From positions 1 through 64,000 of the forward strand of contig JAVBQL010000006.1 of NCBI GenBank assembly GCA_031549085.1: a DNA stretch of 64,000 bases. Direction: 5' to 3'. A program made the position numbers and the translations under genes. Positions within the stretch are counted from its first letter, which is position 1; each line of letters opens with the position of its first letter. Shown one piece after another: positions 9,051 to 17,971 of the stretch. The notes below the pieces were generated by a model that was not told the DNA's origin, searched no databases, and saw only the letters and a list, made by a program, of their open reading frames with translations. The stretch is from JAVBQL01 sp031549085 (lineage in GTDB: Bacteria > Spirochaetota > GWE2-31-10 > MWDO01).

Positions 9051-9073
9051 TAATGTTATTATTAATAACATTA
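9051..9073. repeat. Inverted repeat just upstream of the PduO-like gene
   Basis: Arms TAATGTTATT and AATAACATTA flank a 3-base loop, about 70 bases before the start codon at 9143. The position fits an operator or a 5' leader hairpin. No protein can be assigned to it. Confidence 0.5.
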
Positions 9074-9142
9074 AATTTTAGACGAATAGATATCAAAAAA
9101 GTTTCATTTTTTTAATTAATTTTATTTTTGGAGTTTTTTATT

Positions 9143-9628
9143 ATGATTACAAGAAGATTTGGTGATTATAACTTTACTAAATGTATAGATGGTAATATTG
9201 TGAAAAAAGATTCTCCAATAATTGAATTTTGTGGAACTATTGATGAGGTTGTCTCTTATATTGGAGTGGCAAAAAGCCTTCTCCAAAGAGATTTAAAAGT
9301 ATTTGATGATATATTTCTCTATAATGAGCTTGAGTCTATACAAAAAATTTTGATATCATTGCCAAATATAGATGATAAAGTATTGGCCAAAGAGATCATA
9401 AAAATGGATAGGAGAGTAGGAGATTATGAATACACACTTACGGATTTTATTATCCCTGGTGATAATAAGATAAACTCTATTTTTCATTATATAAGGTCTC
9501 TAATAAGAAAAATAGAGAGAACATATATTTTTGCTTTTAAAACAACAAGAAAGAGAGTTTGTATGTTTTTAAATAGGCTCTCTCTCTATCTTTTTGTTAT
9601 TGCTGAAGCAATTAAATTAGAAGAGTGA
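9143..9628 (+). CDS. Divergent PduO-type cobalamin adenosyltransferase-like protein
   Basis: Order of motifs follows the PduO/MMAB cob(I)alamin adenosyltransferase family: VKKDSPIIEFCGTIDEV (residues 20-36), FIIPGDNK (102-109), IRSLIRKIERTYI (117-129) and FLNRLSLYLFV (142-152). The enzymes attach adenosine from ATP to cobalamin. The N-terminal ATP loop, usually TGDxGxT, is here RFGDYNFT, so the first Thr and the second Gly are gone, and the usual NRLSD becomes NRLSL. At 161 residues it is also short. It may be inactive or may bind another ligand. The ATG at 9143 is behind TTTGGAG. Confidence 0.6.
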   Translation: MITRRFGDYNFTKCIDGNIVKKDSPIIEFCGTIDEVVSYIGVAKSLLQRDLKVFDDIFLYNELESIQKILISLPNIDDKVLAKEIIKMDRRVGDYEYTLTDFIIPGDNKINSIFHYIRSLIRKIERTYIFAFKTTRKRVCMFLNRLSLYLFVIAEAIKLEE

Positions 9629-9716
9629 TTTAAAATAATTTGATTGACTTACTTGAGTAAATCAAATATCTATTTAGATATATCATAATATAAATATAAT
9701 TTCTGGATAATTTTAA

Positions 9717-10721
9717 ATGAGTATATTTTTATCTATTGTTTTATTAGTTGTTGGTTTTATCTTTTTGATAAAGGGAGCTGACTATCTTATTGATGGCAGT
9801 GTCTCTTTAAGTAGAATGGTGGGGATTCCTGAAATTGTTATAGGGCTAACAATAGTAGCCTTTGGGACCTCTGTACCAGAGCTTGTGGTCAATATTTTTG
9901 CCAGTATAGAGGGGCATAATGAGGTTGTATTAGGAAATATTTTAGGCAGCAATATTTTCAATCTGATATTGATATTAGGAATCTCTGCAATAATCTCACC
10001 AGTTGTTGTTAGTAAAAATACTTTAAAAAGAGAGATCCCTTTCTCCATTTTAATAACGATTGTATTTTTTATATTTGCTAATGATATGATCTTTGCGGAC
10101 TCAAAAAACTATCTTTCACTTGGTGAGGGCATTGTTTTTATAGTTTTTCTGCTTATATTTATGGTCTATATACATGCTATATCAAAAAATAGTTCTGAAA
10201 TTAATAGCAGTGAATCTCTTGTTTCTACAACAAATAATGGTGAAGGACAAAACAGTGCTGAAAATAGCTCTATTTTTAAAATAATTTTATTAATAGTGGT
10301 TGGACTTATTGGGCTTGTTATTGGTGGAAAAATGGTGGTTGATAATGCAGTTAACATTGCAAGATTTTTTAATGTCAGTGAAAAACTTATTGCATTAACT
10401 ATTGTCTCCATTGGAACATCTCTTCCAGAGCTTGTAACAACAATAATTGCTGCAACTAAGAAGCGGAGTGACCTTGCTATTGGCAATGTGATAGGCTCAA
10501 ATATACTTAATATTTTGATTGTTATAGGTTTAAGCATTATTATATCTCCAATTGATTACGATACTACTCTTAATACAGATTTTTATCTATTAATTGGTGC
10601 TTCGCTCTTTCTATTTTTGTATCTTCTTTTTTCAAAAAAGAGAACTTTTGGAAGAGTAGGCGGTGTAATATATATTATAACTTGTATATCTTATTTGATA
10701 TTTTTAATTATAAGAAAATAG
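9717..10721 (+). CDS. Cation/Ca2+ antiporter (CaCA family, YrbG-like)
   Basis: The 334-residue membrane protein has the two inverted alpha-repeats of Na+/Ca2+ exchangers: IVAFGTSVPELVVN with GNILGSNIFN in the first half and IVSIGTSLPELVTT with GNVIGSNILN in the second. The acidic residues and Gly-Thr-Ser of each repeat form the ion path. About ten membrane helices are visible, with a polar loop of about 35 residues in the middle (around residues 155-190). It probably exports Ca2+ using Na+ or H+. The following gene begins one base after its stop, so the two are co-transcribed. Confidence 0.93.
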   Translation: MSIFLSIVLLVVGFIFLIKGADYLIDGSVSLSRMVGIPEIVIGLTIVAFGTSVPELVVNIFASIEGHNEVVLGNILGSNIFNLILILGISAIISPVVVSKNTLKREIPFSILITIVFFIFANDMIFADSKNYLSLGEGIVFIVFLLIFMVYIHAISKNSSEINSSESLVSTTNNGEGQNSAENSSIFKIILLIVVGLIGLVIGGKMVVDNAVNIARFFNVSEKLIALTIVSIGTSLPELVTTIIAATKKRSDLAIGNVIGSNILNILIVIGLSIIISPIDYDTTLNTDFYLLIGASLFLFLYLLFSKKRTFGRVGGVIYIITCISYLIFLIIRK

Positions 10722-10722
10722 T

Positions 10723-11607
10723 ATGATTGAAAACTGCAAAATAATTGAGTCAAATGATAAAATAGTCCTTTCATCAGAGATTGAGGAATTTAGTAAGTTT
10801 CTGCTGAACAGTAGGGAATATAAAACTGTCACAAATTTTTCATGCAGCAGTGGGGATAAACTCTTTTATCTATTTTTTGATAATATGAATAGCTATACCA
10901 CACTAATTGAGCTTGATCTTGAAGATGGATTTATATTTTTTATTAATAACTTTATCAAAATAGAAAAGAGCGATATTCATCTTATATTTAATATTATTAA
11001 TACTGCTGATAAACTGAATTTTTCTTTGAATTCTATCTATAGACTATTTTCTATAACAAATTTTCAGACAGGCAAAAGAGGTTTTGACTACTATAATGAA
11101 ATAAAAAATTTTTCAGAGAAACTTAAAAATGAGGTTTTTAACAAGAGAGTGCAATTAAATGAGGCATATATTTTTCATAATACATTTAAAGATAACAATT
11201 ATGATAATTTTCTTGAGCTTTTACCTCAAAATCTTACATTTTCAGAAAAGAGCACTATTTTAAGATATGCCTTTGAAACATTTAAAATGAATCAGACTCC
11301 TCTAGATGATATTATAAAAAGTATTAATTTTTTATCAAAAGAGCATATAATTAACTCTATTAGAGCATTGAGATTTCCAAATTATGAGGAGGCAAAAAAT
11401 AGTTTTTCCTACTTTCTCAAGAGACTCAGTCTTGATAAAAATATTGAATATTCAGATACATTCGAAAGTGAGGATTATAAATTTTTTATAAAATTTAATA
11501 GTAAGAGAGAACTATTTGAAAAGATAGAGAAGGTCTATGAATCACTAAAAAAAGATAAAAACAGCAGTGAAGATCTTTTTATTCACGATAATCTTTTCAA
11601 AAAATAG
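10723..11607 (+). CDS. Uncharacterised 294-residue protein
   Basis: I do not recognise this protein. It has no signal peptide or membrane segment and looks cytoplasmic. The N-terminal 100 residues look like mixed alpha/beta sequence (KLFYLFFDNM, LIELDLEDGFIFFI); the rest is mainly helical and rich in Lys, Asn and Phe. It starts one base after the exchanger stop, which points to translational coupling. Codon use is like that of its neighbours. A role tied to ion homeostasis is possible only by position. Confidence 0.75.
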   Translation: MIENCKIIESNDKIVLSSEIEEFSKFLLNSREYKTVTNFSCSSGDKLFYLFFDNMNSYTTLIELDLEDGFIFFINNFIKIEKSDIHLIFNIINTADKLNFSLNSIYRLFSITNFQTGKRGFDYYNEIKNFSEKLKNEVFNKRVQLNEAYIFHNTFKDNNYDNFLELLPQNLTFSEKSTILRYAFETFKMNQTPLDDIIKSINFLSKEHIINSIRALRFPNYEEAKNSFSYFLKRLSLDKNIEYSDTFESEDYKFFIKFNSKRELFEKIEKVYESLKKDKNSSEDLFIHDNLFKK

Positions 11608-11696
11608 TTTTTTTCCTATGTTCTTTTTCTTATTATATGCTATACAAAAAAATATTATGTTTTTAATTGGCAAGTTCAAAGAGAGTTCTACTATGT

Positions 11697-12473
11697 TTAG
11701 AAAAGTTTAATATAATATCTCTCATCTTTTTCGATTAGCTCACATTTGTATGATAGTGTGTCTGTTATATTTTGGCTAGTGAGAATCTCTTTTTTTGAGC
11801 CAATTTTGTAGGCACTTCCATCTTTTAATAATAGAATCCTATTTATAGCTGGGAAAATTTCCTCTATATGATGTGTAACATATATTATATTACAGATATT
11901 TTTATTTGCTATATTTTGCAAAAATTCTAAAAACTCCTCTCTTGAGGCAATATCCAATCCATTGCATACTTCATCTAATATCAAAAGCTTTGGCTCAAAA
12001 ACTAGAGCACGAGCAATAAGTACTCTTTTCTGCTCTCCGTTTGATAGTTCTCCATATATTCTATCTACTAAATGGGATATATTTAGAAATTCAAGAATAT
12101 GTGATGCCTGTTGAATCATCTCTTTTGATACATCATCATAGAGACCATTGCTTGCAAAAAAGCCCGACAATACAACATTTTGAACGACAGAGTCTTCATA
12201 GTAACTTTTCTGAAGTTTATCACTTACAAGGCCAATAGATTTACGTAATTCTAGTAGATTGGCCTCTCCAAATTTTTTACCCAATACAGATATTGTACCA
12301 CTGCTTGGAAATAGAGTTGCTGAGAGGATTTTTAAGAGCATCGATTTTCCTGCACCATTTCTGCCTATTATAGCAAGGTGCTCGCTGCTCTCTAAACTAA
12401 AAGAGATCTTTTTTAAGATCTCTTTTCCATTAATTCTTAATGATATATTGTTTACTTCTATATATTTTGTCAT
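11697..12473 (-). CDS. ABC transporter ATP-binding protein
   Basis: A single nucleotide-binding domain of about 258 residues. Walker A is GRNGAGKSML, the signature is LSNGEQKRV, Walker B is LLILDEVCNGLD, and the switch His is in YVTHHIEE. The Walker B is unusual in having EVCN after Asp rather than EPTS. This form resembles ModF/PhnC-like stand-alone ATPases, but the substrate cannot be told. No permease gene adjoins it. The ATG giving MTKYIEVNNISL is preferred; the ribosome site is weak. A terminator from the upstream STAS gene separates it from that unit. Confidence 0.88.
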   Translation of the reverse strand: MTKYIEVNNISLRINGKEILKKISFSLESSEHLAIIGRNGAGKSMLLKILSATLFPSSGTISVLGKKFGEANLLELRKSIGLVSDKLQKSYYEDSVVQNVVLSGFFASNGLYDDVSKEMIQQASHILEFLNISHLVDRIYGELSNGEQKRVLIARALVFEPKLLILDEVCNGLDIASREEFLEFLQNIANKNICNIIYVTHHIEEIFPAINRILLLKDGSAYKIGSKKEILTSQNITDTLSYKCELIEKDERYYIKLF

Positions 12474-12507
12474 AAAATAATTTTTTAGGTTTTGTTTAAA
12501 AAAAATA

Positions 12508-12533
12508 ATCAAATGAAAAAAGGGTCATTTGAT
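12508..12533 (-). terminator. Intrinsic terminator after the STAS gene
   Basis: Arms ATCAAATGA (508-516) and TCATTTGAT (525-533) pair around an 8-base loop. On the minus strand a T-rich tract follows. It closes the STAS/HATPase unit. Confidence 0.7.
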
Positions 12534-12549
12534 TTAAAGTCATCATTTT

Positions 12550-12936
12550 TTATTGTACTTGTATTTCTATTAATCCAGGGGCCAACATTGAGAGCATCTT
12601 CAGTGAGGTCTCCTGCCATGTAATCTCTTTATTTGCAATAATTTTGAATCTATACTTTTTATCTGCAGGAAGTGGTGTTACCTTTGTTATCCATTTTATA
12701 AGCGTTTTTATTCCAGAAGAGTTCAAGAATGTTAGTTTTGTAAAATTGAGCTCAACATATTTAATATCTTCTTTTAAGACATTTGCATGTATTTGTTCAA
12801 AAAAAGGAACAAAAATAGGTTCAGGATTCTGAATATCAATATCTCCAGAAAAAGTTATCAGTACGCCATCATCAATGTCACTTAGTTCTACAGAAGCTTT
12901 CTCAGTAATTACATTATCTATACCAAATCTATTCAT
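12550..12936 (-). CDS. STAS-domain anti-sigma-factor antagonist-like protein
   Basis: A 128-residue protein made of one STAS-like domain. The key segment is TFLNSSGIKTLIKW, where the Ser of the NSSG loop is the residue phosphorylated by a partner kinase in SpoIIAA/RsbV-type proteins. It follows the HATPase gene at 12974 by 37 bases on the same strand, which is the usual arrangement of a partner-switching pair. It resembles the cyanobacterial slr1859/slr1861 type, recalled from memory. No PP2C phosphatase gene lies nearby. The regulated sigma factor or enzyme is unknown. Confidence 0.8.
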   Translation of the reverse strand: MNRFGIDNVITEKASVELSDIDDGVLITFSGDIDIQNPEPIFVPFFEQIHANVLKEDIKYVELNFTKLTFLNSSGIKTLIKWITKVTPLPADKKYRFKIIANKEITWQETSLKMLSMLAPGLIEIQVQ

Positions 12937-12973
12937 GACTTAACTCCCTAAAAAATTAAAACTTTATTAATAA

Positions 12974-13453
12974 TTACAAATCAAAAATAACAATTAGTTT
13001 AACTAGATTATTTTCAGTTTTTAGTTGTATTGGTGCATTACTTTCATATCTAATTCTTGCAAGACCAAGCTGGCTCTTTCCATCTGTTCTGAAGGCAGCC
13101 TCCTGCATCTTTTTCAAATACATCTCTTGAGTATCTCCTTCATTTATTACCTCAATCTCTTTTTTTAACATCTCGATATGTTCTGGGACAGAGAAATTTT
13201 CAACTTGAAGGTAGAGTTTATTCTCCTCTTTTCTGTGTTCAATTTGTATTTTTGTTCCCTCTTCTGAGGCATATTTTACGGCATTTTCTAAAAGTTCGCT
13301 GGCAGACATAGAGATTACATCCGCCCATTTGTTATCTGCGAGGGTTATAGATAAGAAACTTTGCAAAAAACTCCTAACTGTAGCTATATATGTCCATCTA
13401 GGTCCAAAGACCATCTCTATAAAACCGTTTTTCACATTTTTAAATAGTTCCAT
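12974..13453 (-). CDS. HATPase-domain serine kinase/anti-sigma-like protein
   Basis: About 159 residues with a GHKL-type ATPase domain: an N-box in SASELLENAVKYAS and a glycine box reduced to SQLGLARIRY. Such proteins phosphorylate STAS partners or bind sigma factors. The ATG at 13453 is preferred because GAGG precedes it; a GTG three codons upstream is possible. It is the first gene of the pair with the STAS protein. The region upstream to 14071 is non-coding. The missing GxG of the G1 box suggests weak or altered ATP binding, so an enzymatic role is not certain. Confidence 0.78.
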   Translation of the reverse strand: MELFKNVKNGFIEMVFGPRWTYIATVRSFLQSFLSITLADNKWADVISMSASELLENAVKYASEEGTKIQIEHRKEENKLYLQVENFSVPEHIEMLKKEIEVINEGDTQEMYLKKMQEAAFRTDGKSQLGLARIRYESNAPIQLKTENNLVKLIVIFDL

Positions 13454-14071
13454 GTTCCTCACCTAATCTCTATGTATGATAAGAATACAATATTTCTAAT
13501 GCTAATTGTCTACAAAACAAAAATAATTCTATATTATAAACCACTATATAAAAAATAGACTTTTTTATATTAAGACATTAGAACCAAAATATTTCATAAT
13601 CAATTAAGCAAATTTATACTACAATAAGAATATCAAAAAATCAACTATATTTTTTACATATGGAAAAATTATTAATTATTTGCTATTTTTATATTTTTAA
13701 AATTACTATAATTTATCTTAATTAATTTGTTTTTGAATTTTCTTATTTTTAGAAAATATATTTTCTTAATTCAAAATAAGATATAAGTCGTTAATATAAA
13801 AAAGATCTAATTTTATTGAATTTAATAGATTAGACTAATATAAAATCTACTTAGTTATAAGTTTAAACTATTTGGAGAATAAAAAATTGACAAATATAAA
13901 TATCTTATGTATTATGGATTACTTATCTAATTTTGAAAGAATAAACTTAACAAGCTGTTGAAATGTCTGTAATATGGTTTTAAGATAAGTTTTTATGTCC
14001 AATTTTTTTTATTTTAATTCTATATATTTAATCTGTTTAGATGTGTAATTTTATTTTAAACGAGGATATTT
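13454..14071. other. 618-base A+T-rich intergenic region
   Basis: No convincing gene is seen. It separates the divergent HATPase gene (minus) and the aquaporin-like gene (plus) and must hold promoters for both. It holds one strong promoter-like site at 13887-13915 and otherwise long A+T tracts. Confidence 0.6.
13887..13915 (+). promoter_or_regulatory. Probable sigma-70 promoter of the aquaporin-pullulanase-corA operon
   Basis: TTGACA (13887-13892), a 17-base spacer and TATTAT (13910-13915). It is followed by a leader of about 150 bases before the TTG start at 14072. Confidence 0.6.
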
Positions 14072-14758
14072 TTGAAAAATTTCGTATCAGAGTTTTTTGG
14101 AACATTTATAATTATCTTCTTTGGTCTGGCTTCTGTTATACTTTTTAAAACGGCAGCTGATGGGGTAATACTTATTCCTCTTATATTTTCTTCTGTAACA
14201 GTGCTATCTTTTTACCTTTTTTCAAAATACTCTTTTGTAACATTCAATCCAATGCTATCATTTACAGCCTATATCAGAGCCTTTATATCTATGAAAGAGT
14301 TTATAATCTCTCTCTTGGGGCAGATCTTCGGAACATTTTTAGCTCTCTCTATTCTCTATTTGATGTTTGGTAAAGGTGTGAGTTTTCCTATTCACTCTGT
14401 TGCTCCAGAACTTTTGATGTCAACAGATTTGAGTGATAGAGACTTTATACTTTTTTCATCATTTTTAAGCTCACTTTTTTTGAGTTTTTTCTTCTTTATT
14501 GCTGATTTTAAAAAAAAATATAGCTATTTATATATAGGTTTACTCTATTTTGTACTTATTCTACTATTTTATAGACTTACATTTGATGTATTAAACCCGC
14601 TTGTTGTATTTATAACATCTATTTTTAATAAAAAATTATTCATTAGTAATACAGCTCCATATCTTGCAGTTGTTTTTTTTGGGACAGTAATTGGTGGAAT
14701 ATTCTCATTTTTCTTTAAAAAAAAATTAGAAGGAAAAGCATATGCACAACAATCCTAA
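14072..14758 (+). CDS. Aquaporin/glycerol-facilitator-like channel with altered NPA motifs
   Basis: The protein begins with the MIP-family signature EFFGTFIIIFFG and has about six membrane helices in 228 residues. The two pore motifs that are normally NPA are NPM (residues 59-61) and NPL (175-177). The family conducts water, glycerol or other small neutral solutes; the altered motifs make the substrate uncertain. The start is TTG at 14072 behind GAGGA. Its 3' end overlaps the pullulanase gene by 17 bases, so the two are translated as a pair. Confidence 0.78.
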   Translation: MKNFVSEFFGTFIIIFFGLASVILFKTAADGVILIPLIFSSVTVLSFYLFSKYSFVTFNPMLSFTAYIRAFISMKEFIISLLGQIFGTFLALSILYLMFGKGVSFPIHSVAPELLMSTDLSDRDFILFSSFLSSLFLSFFFFIADFKKKYSYLYIGLLYFVLILLFYRLTFDVLNPLVVFITSIFNKKLFISNTAPYLAVVFFGTVIGGIFSFFFKKKLEGKAYAQQS

Positions 14759-16931
14759 CAACATTGATCTTGTAAGTGGTTTCATAGATGATTATAACAT
14801 AATCAATCTATATTTTTCTATAAATCCAAACTTTGATGTTTTATCTAAACTTGTTATCGCTAAAGATGGGAGAGTATTAAAATACACAGTAGAGAGTACA
14901 AATAATAGAAAAGTTACAATAAAAACAGAGGAGAGGCTTGGAGTAAAATCCCTCTACTATGCAGAGTATAATAATAAAAAAGTAGAAATTATTCCTCATA
15001 AAATCCTTGATAATAGAGAGTTTTTTTATGAGCCAGCAGATTTAGGCTTAACATATTATCAAAATAAATCATCTTTTAAGGTGTTTGCACCAACGGCAAA
15101 TGAGATTATTCTAAATATATATGACTCTTTAGAACAAAAGGTGGCAAAACAATATAATTTATCTGAGGATAGCAATGGTGTTTGGTCAATAATTCTTGAG
15201 GGGGATTTTAAGGGCAAATACTACTCTTTTTGTGCAGGTGGAAAGTCATGGTGTTTTGATAAGAGTAGAGAGCTTGTTGACCCATATAGTTTTTGTGTTA
15301 TAGGAAATACAAAACGTTCACTTATTGTCGATCTAAATAGTTATCCTAAACCTGCTGATAGTCCAAAATATGAATTAAATGATTTGGTAATATATGAGAT
15401 ACATTTAAAAGATCTCTCTATGGATGAGACGAGCGGAGGGAATCCTCAATATGCTGGAAAATATCTCTCATTAACAGAAGATGATACTTTTTTGAATGGA
15501 AATAGAAGCAGCAATGTAACCACGATGTTAAATCACTTTAAAGATCTAGGTGTGAATACTATTCAAATTATGCCGCTTCAAGATTTTGATAACAATGAAG
15601 AGATTAAAGATGAGTACCATTGGGGCTATATGCCAAAGTTTTTTAATACTCTTGATGGTTCATATAGTACAGATTGGAAGAGCGATTCTAAAATAGTAGA
15701 AGCAAAAAAGATGGTGGATAGTCTTCACAAAAATGGCATGAAGGTTATTCTTGATATTGTATATAACCATACAGCAGAGGGTATATATGGCAATGGTATT
15801 CAATCTTTTAATGGATTTGTACCATATTTTTATTATCGTATATCTGAAAATGGTTATATATCTAATGGCTCTGGATGTGGAAATGAGCTTAGAAGTGAAG
15901 CTCCTATGTGCCAGAAGTTTGTTATTGACTCAATGAAGTTTCTAACCTCTTTTTATGGATTTGATGGATACAGGTTTGATTTAATGGGATTGTTCTCTGT
16001 TCATACCATTGATCATCTTATAAAGGAGTTAAAAGAGGTTAGAGATGATATTATAATATATGGAGAGCCTTGGGCTGCTGGAGCGACCCCTTTGAGACAT
16101 TTTATATCCAAGGGAGAGCAAAGAGGCAAGGATTATGCCTTTTTTAATGATGAATTTAGAGATGCCATAAAGGGAAGTGTTTTTGATAAATCAAATAGGG
16201 GCTATGTTCAATCATTTGGAAAACAGAACTCAAATAGAATTCTTAATGGAATCTTAGGCAGTATAGATAGTTTTGCATTAAATCCTACCGAATCTATAAA
16301 TTATGTAGAGGTTCATGATAATAATACTCTTTTTGATAAGCTTGTGCTCTCTATGAATGAAAATGAGATGTTGGATTTTATTGAGCCTATTGGTAAAGAT
16401 TTAGAAGAGATAATACTAATGCATAAATTAAGTGCTTTTTTACTCTTTGTAAGTCAGGGGATACCACTTCTGCATCTTGGGCAAGATTTTATGGTTAGCA
16501 AGCAAGGAATCGATAATAGCTATAATGCTCACCACTCTATTAATAAAATAGATTGGAATAGAAAGAGGCTTTTTTATAATATATTTCTATATCACAAAAA
16601 CTTGATTACCATTAGAAAACTGCTACCTTTTTTTAAATACAAAACAAAAGATGAGATCAAAAATAGCATAGAGATAGTAAAATCACTCTTTCCTGATAAT
16701 TATGATAATGGGATAAGTTACATTATAGCAAATAAAAATTTAAATAACTCAACTATCACTAAAGTTTTGGTAATAATAAATCCATATAAAGAGTCAGTTA
16801 AGATAAAATTGCCAAACCTTAAATGGAAAAAATTGCTGCTTGGTGATTATTTCTTTGAAGATAGACAGTATGTTAAAGGTGATCTTTTTATTGGTCCTAT
16901 AAGTGGAAATATTTTAGTGTTAGAGGAATAG
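14742..16931 (+). CDS. Type I pullulanase-like alpha-glucan debranching enzyme (GH13)
   Basis: A 729-residue enzyme with an N-terminal CBM48-like module (about residues 100-190, SFKVFAPTANEIIL) and a GH13 barrel. The four conserved regions are visible: DIVYNHT, GYRFDLMG with the nucleophile Asp, IYGEPWAAG with the acid Glu, and VEVHDNNTLFDK with the third Asp. YHWGYMP is close to the YNWGY signature of type I pullulanases. It should cleave alpha-1,6 bonds of glycogen or imported alpha-glucans. No signal peptide is present, so it acts in the cytoplasm. It overlaps the aquaporin-like gene and is followed by corA after 4 bases. Confidence 0.92.
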   Translation: MHNNPNNIDLVSGFIDDYNIINLYFSINPNFDVLSKLVIAKDGRVLKYTVESTNNRKVTIKTEERLGVKSLYYAEYNNKKVEIIPHKILDNREFFYEPADLGLTYYQNKSSFKVFAPTANEIILNIYDSLEQKVAKQYNLSEDSNGVWSIILEGDFKGKYYSFCAGGKSWCFDKSRELVDPYSFCVIGNTKRSLIVDLNSYPKPADSPKYELNDLVIYEIHLKDLSMDETSGGNPQYAGKYLSLTEDDTFLNGNRSSNVTTMLNHFKDLGVNTIQIMPLQDFDNNEEIKDEYHWGYMPKFFNTLDGSYSTDWKSDSKIVEAKKMVDSLHKNGMKVILDIVYNHTAEGIYGNGIQSFNGFVPYFYYRISENGYISNGSGCGNELRSEAPMCQKFVIDSMKFLTSFYGFDGYRFDLMGLFSVHTIDHLIKELKEVRDDIIIYGEPWAAGATPLRHFISKGEQRGKDYAFFNDEFRDAIKGSVFDKSNRGYVQSFGKQNSNRILNGILGSIDSFALNPTESINYVEVHDNNTLFDKLVLSMNENEMLDFIEPIGKDLEEIILMHKLSAFLLFVSQGIPLLHLGQDFMVSKQGIDNSYNAHHSINKIDWNRKRLFYNIFLYHKNLITIRKLLPFFKYKTKDEIKNSIEIVKSLFPDNYDNGISYIIANKNLNNSTITKVLVIINPYKESVKIKLPNLKWKKLLLGDYFFEDRQYVKGDLFIGPISGNILVLEE

Positions 16932-16935
16932 TTCT

Positions 16936-17841
16936 ATGGTTGATACTATAAATTATAAGAACTTGGTTTGGGTTGATGTAACAAGTCCATCTCAAGAAGA
17001 TATAAGTATGCTTCAAAAAATCAAACAATTTAAAAACATCGACTTTGAAGATGCTCTCCCTCGCATTCAAAGGTCTAGATATGAGGACTATGAGGACTAT
17101 AAATATATAGTTTTGCACTTTCCTATAATAAACAAGAAGACCGGCAGACTTATTATAGAAGAGATTGATATTTTTATGAATAAGAATTTTTTAATAACTT
17201 TTCATTCAAATAGATTGTTAAGGGTGAGTGATTTTTTCCTCTCAATGAAAAATAATCCTGAAATCTTAAATAGTTACTTCTCATATGGGTGCGAACATAT
17301 CTGTTATAAATTAATTTTAGATTTAATTTTGTCTATTTTTCCTTTGATGAAATATATTAACAATGAGATAGAGGAGATCGATTCAAATTTGGAGAATATA
17401 AAGTCTGATAGTTTAATCAGCAGAATATCAGCTTTGAGACACAATATAATATTTTTACAGACATCATTAAAACCGCATAGAAATATATTTATGATGTTGG
17501 AGCGGGAGATGAAGTCGTATAGCCAAGAGTGTGAAATATCTTGGCAAGATTTGGAAAACTATATAACTAAAATAGTGGAGACAGCAGAGGATTCACAGGA
17601 ATTTATTGAGGGCCTCTACTCATCTATTGATACATTGTTAACCTATAAGACAAACGAAGGGGTTAAGATATTAACTCTCTGGTCAGTTATACTTTTGCCC
17701 CTAACTGCTATAACAGGTTTTTATGGTATGAATGTTAAGCTTCCATTGGCAGAGAGTCCGCACGCAGTTCTATATATCTTTTTGATTATGATTGCTGTTA
17801 TAATTGGATTATTAATATATTTTAAGGTAACGAAGATATAG
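16936..17841 (+). CDS. corA: CorA-like divalent cation transporter
   Basis: A 301-residue protein with a soluble N-terminal domain, long helices and two C-terminal membrane helices. The first helix ends in the pore motif YGMN, the hallmark of CorA Mg2+/Co2+ channels. It would form a pentamer in the inner membrane. It starts 4 bases after the pullulanase stop and is the last gene of this operon. The linkage to glucan breakdown has no obvious reason beyond shared transcription. Confidence 0.93.
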   Translation: MVDTINYKNLVWVDVTSPSQEDISMLQKIKQFKNIDFEDALPRIQRSRYEDYEDYKYIVLHFPIINKKTGRLIIEEIDIFMNKNFLITFHSNRLLRVSDFFLSMKNNPEILNSYFSYGCEHICYKLILDLILSIFPLMKYINNEIEEIDSNLENIKSDSLISRISALRHNIIFLQTSLKPHRNIFMMLEREMKSYSQECEISWQDLENYITKIVETAEDSQEFIEGLYSSIDTLLTYKTNEGVKILTLWSVILLPLTAITGFYGMNVKLPLAESPHAVLYIFLIMIAVIIGLLIYFKVTKI

Positions 17842-17971
17842 TTTTTGCTATATCCATATATTTTTTGATTCATAATGTTATGCAAAAAGAGTATTTTTTT
17901 TATTATTTAAGAGTATTAGTGTAGGAAAAGATCTACCATTAAAATAAACTTCAACTAAAAATCAAAAAACT

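Noticed and set aside
9638..9667. Inverted repeat after the PduO-like gene
   Set aside because: The arms ATTTGAT/ATCAAAT are short, with an uneven inner stem and no T run; too weak for a terminator call.
13887..13961. Possible 24-codon gene starting TTG behind GGAG
   Set aside because: The start overlaps a strong -35 box, the peptide is very short and has no features. Promoter is the simpler reading.
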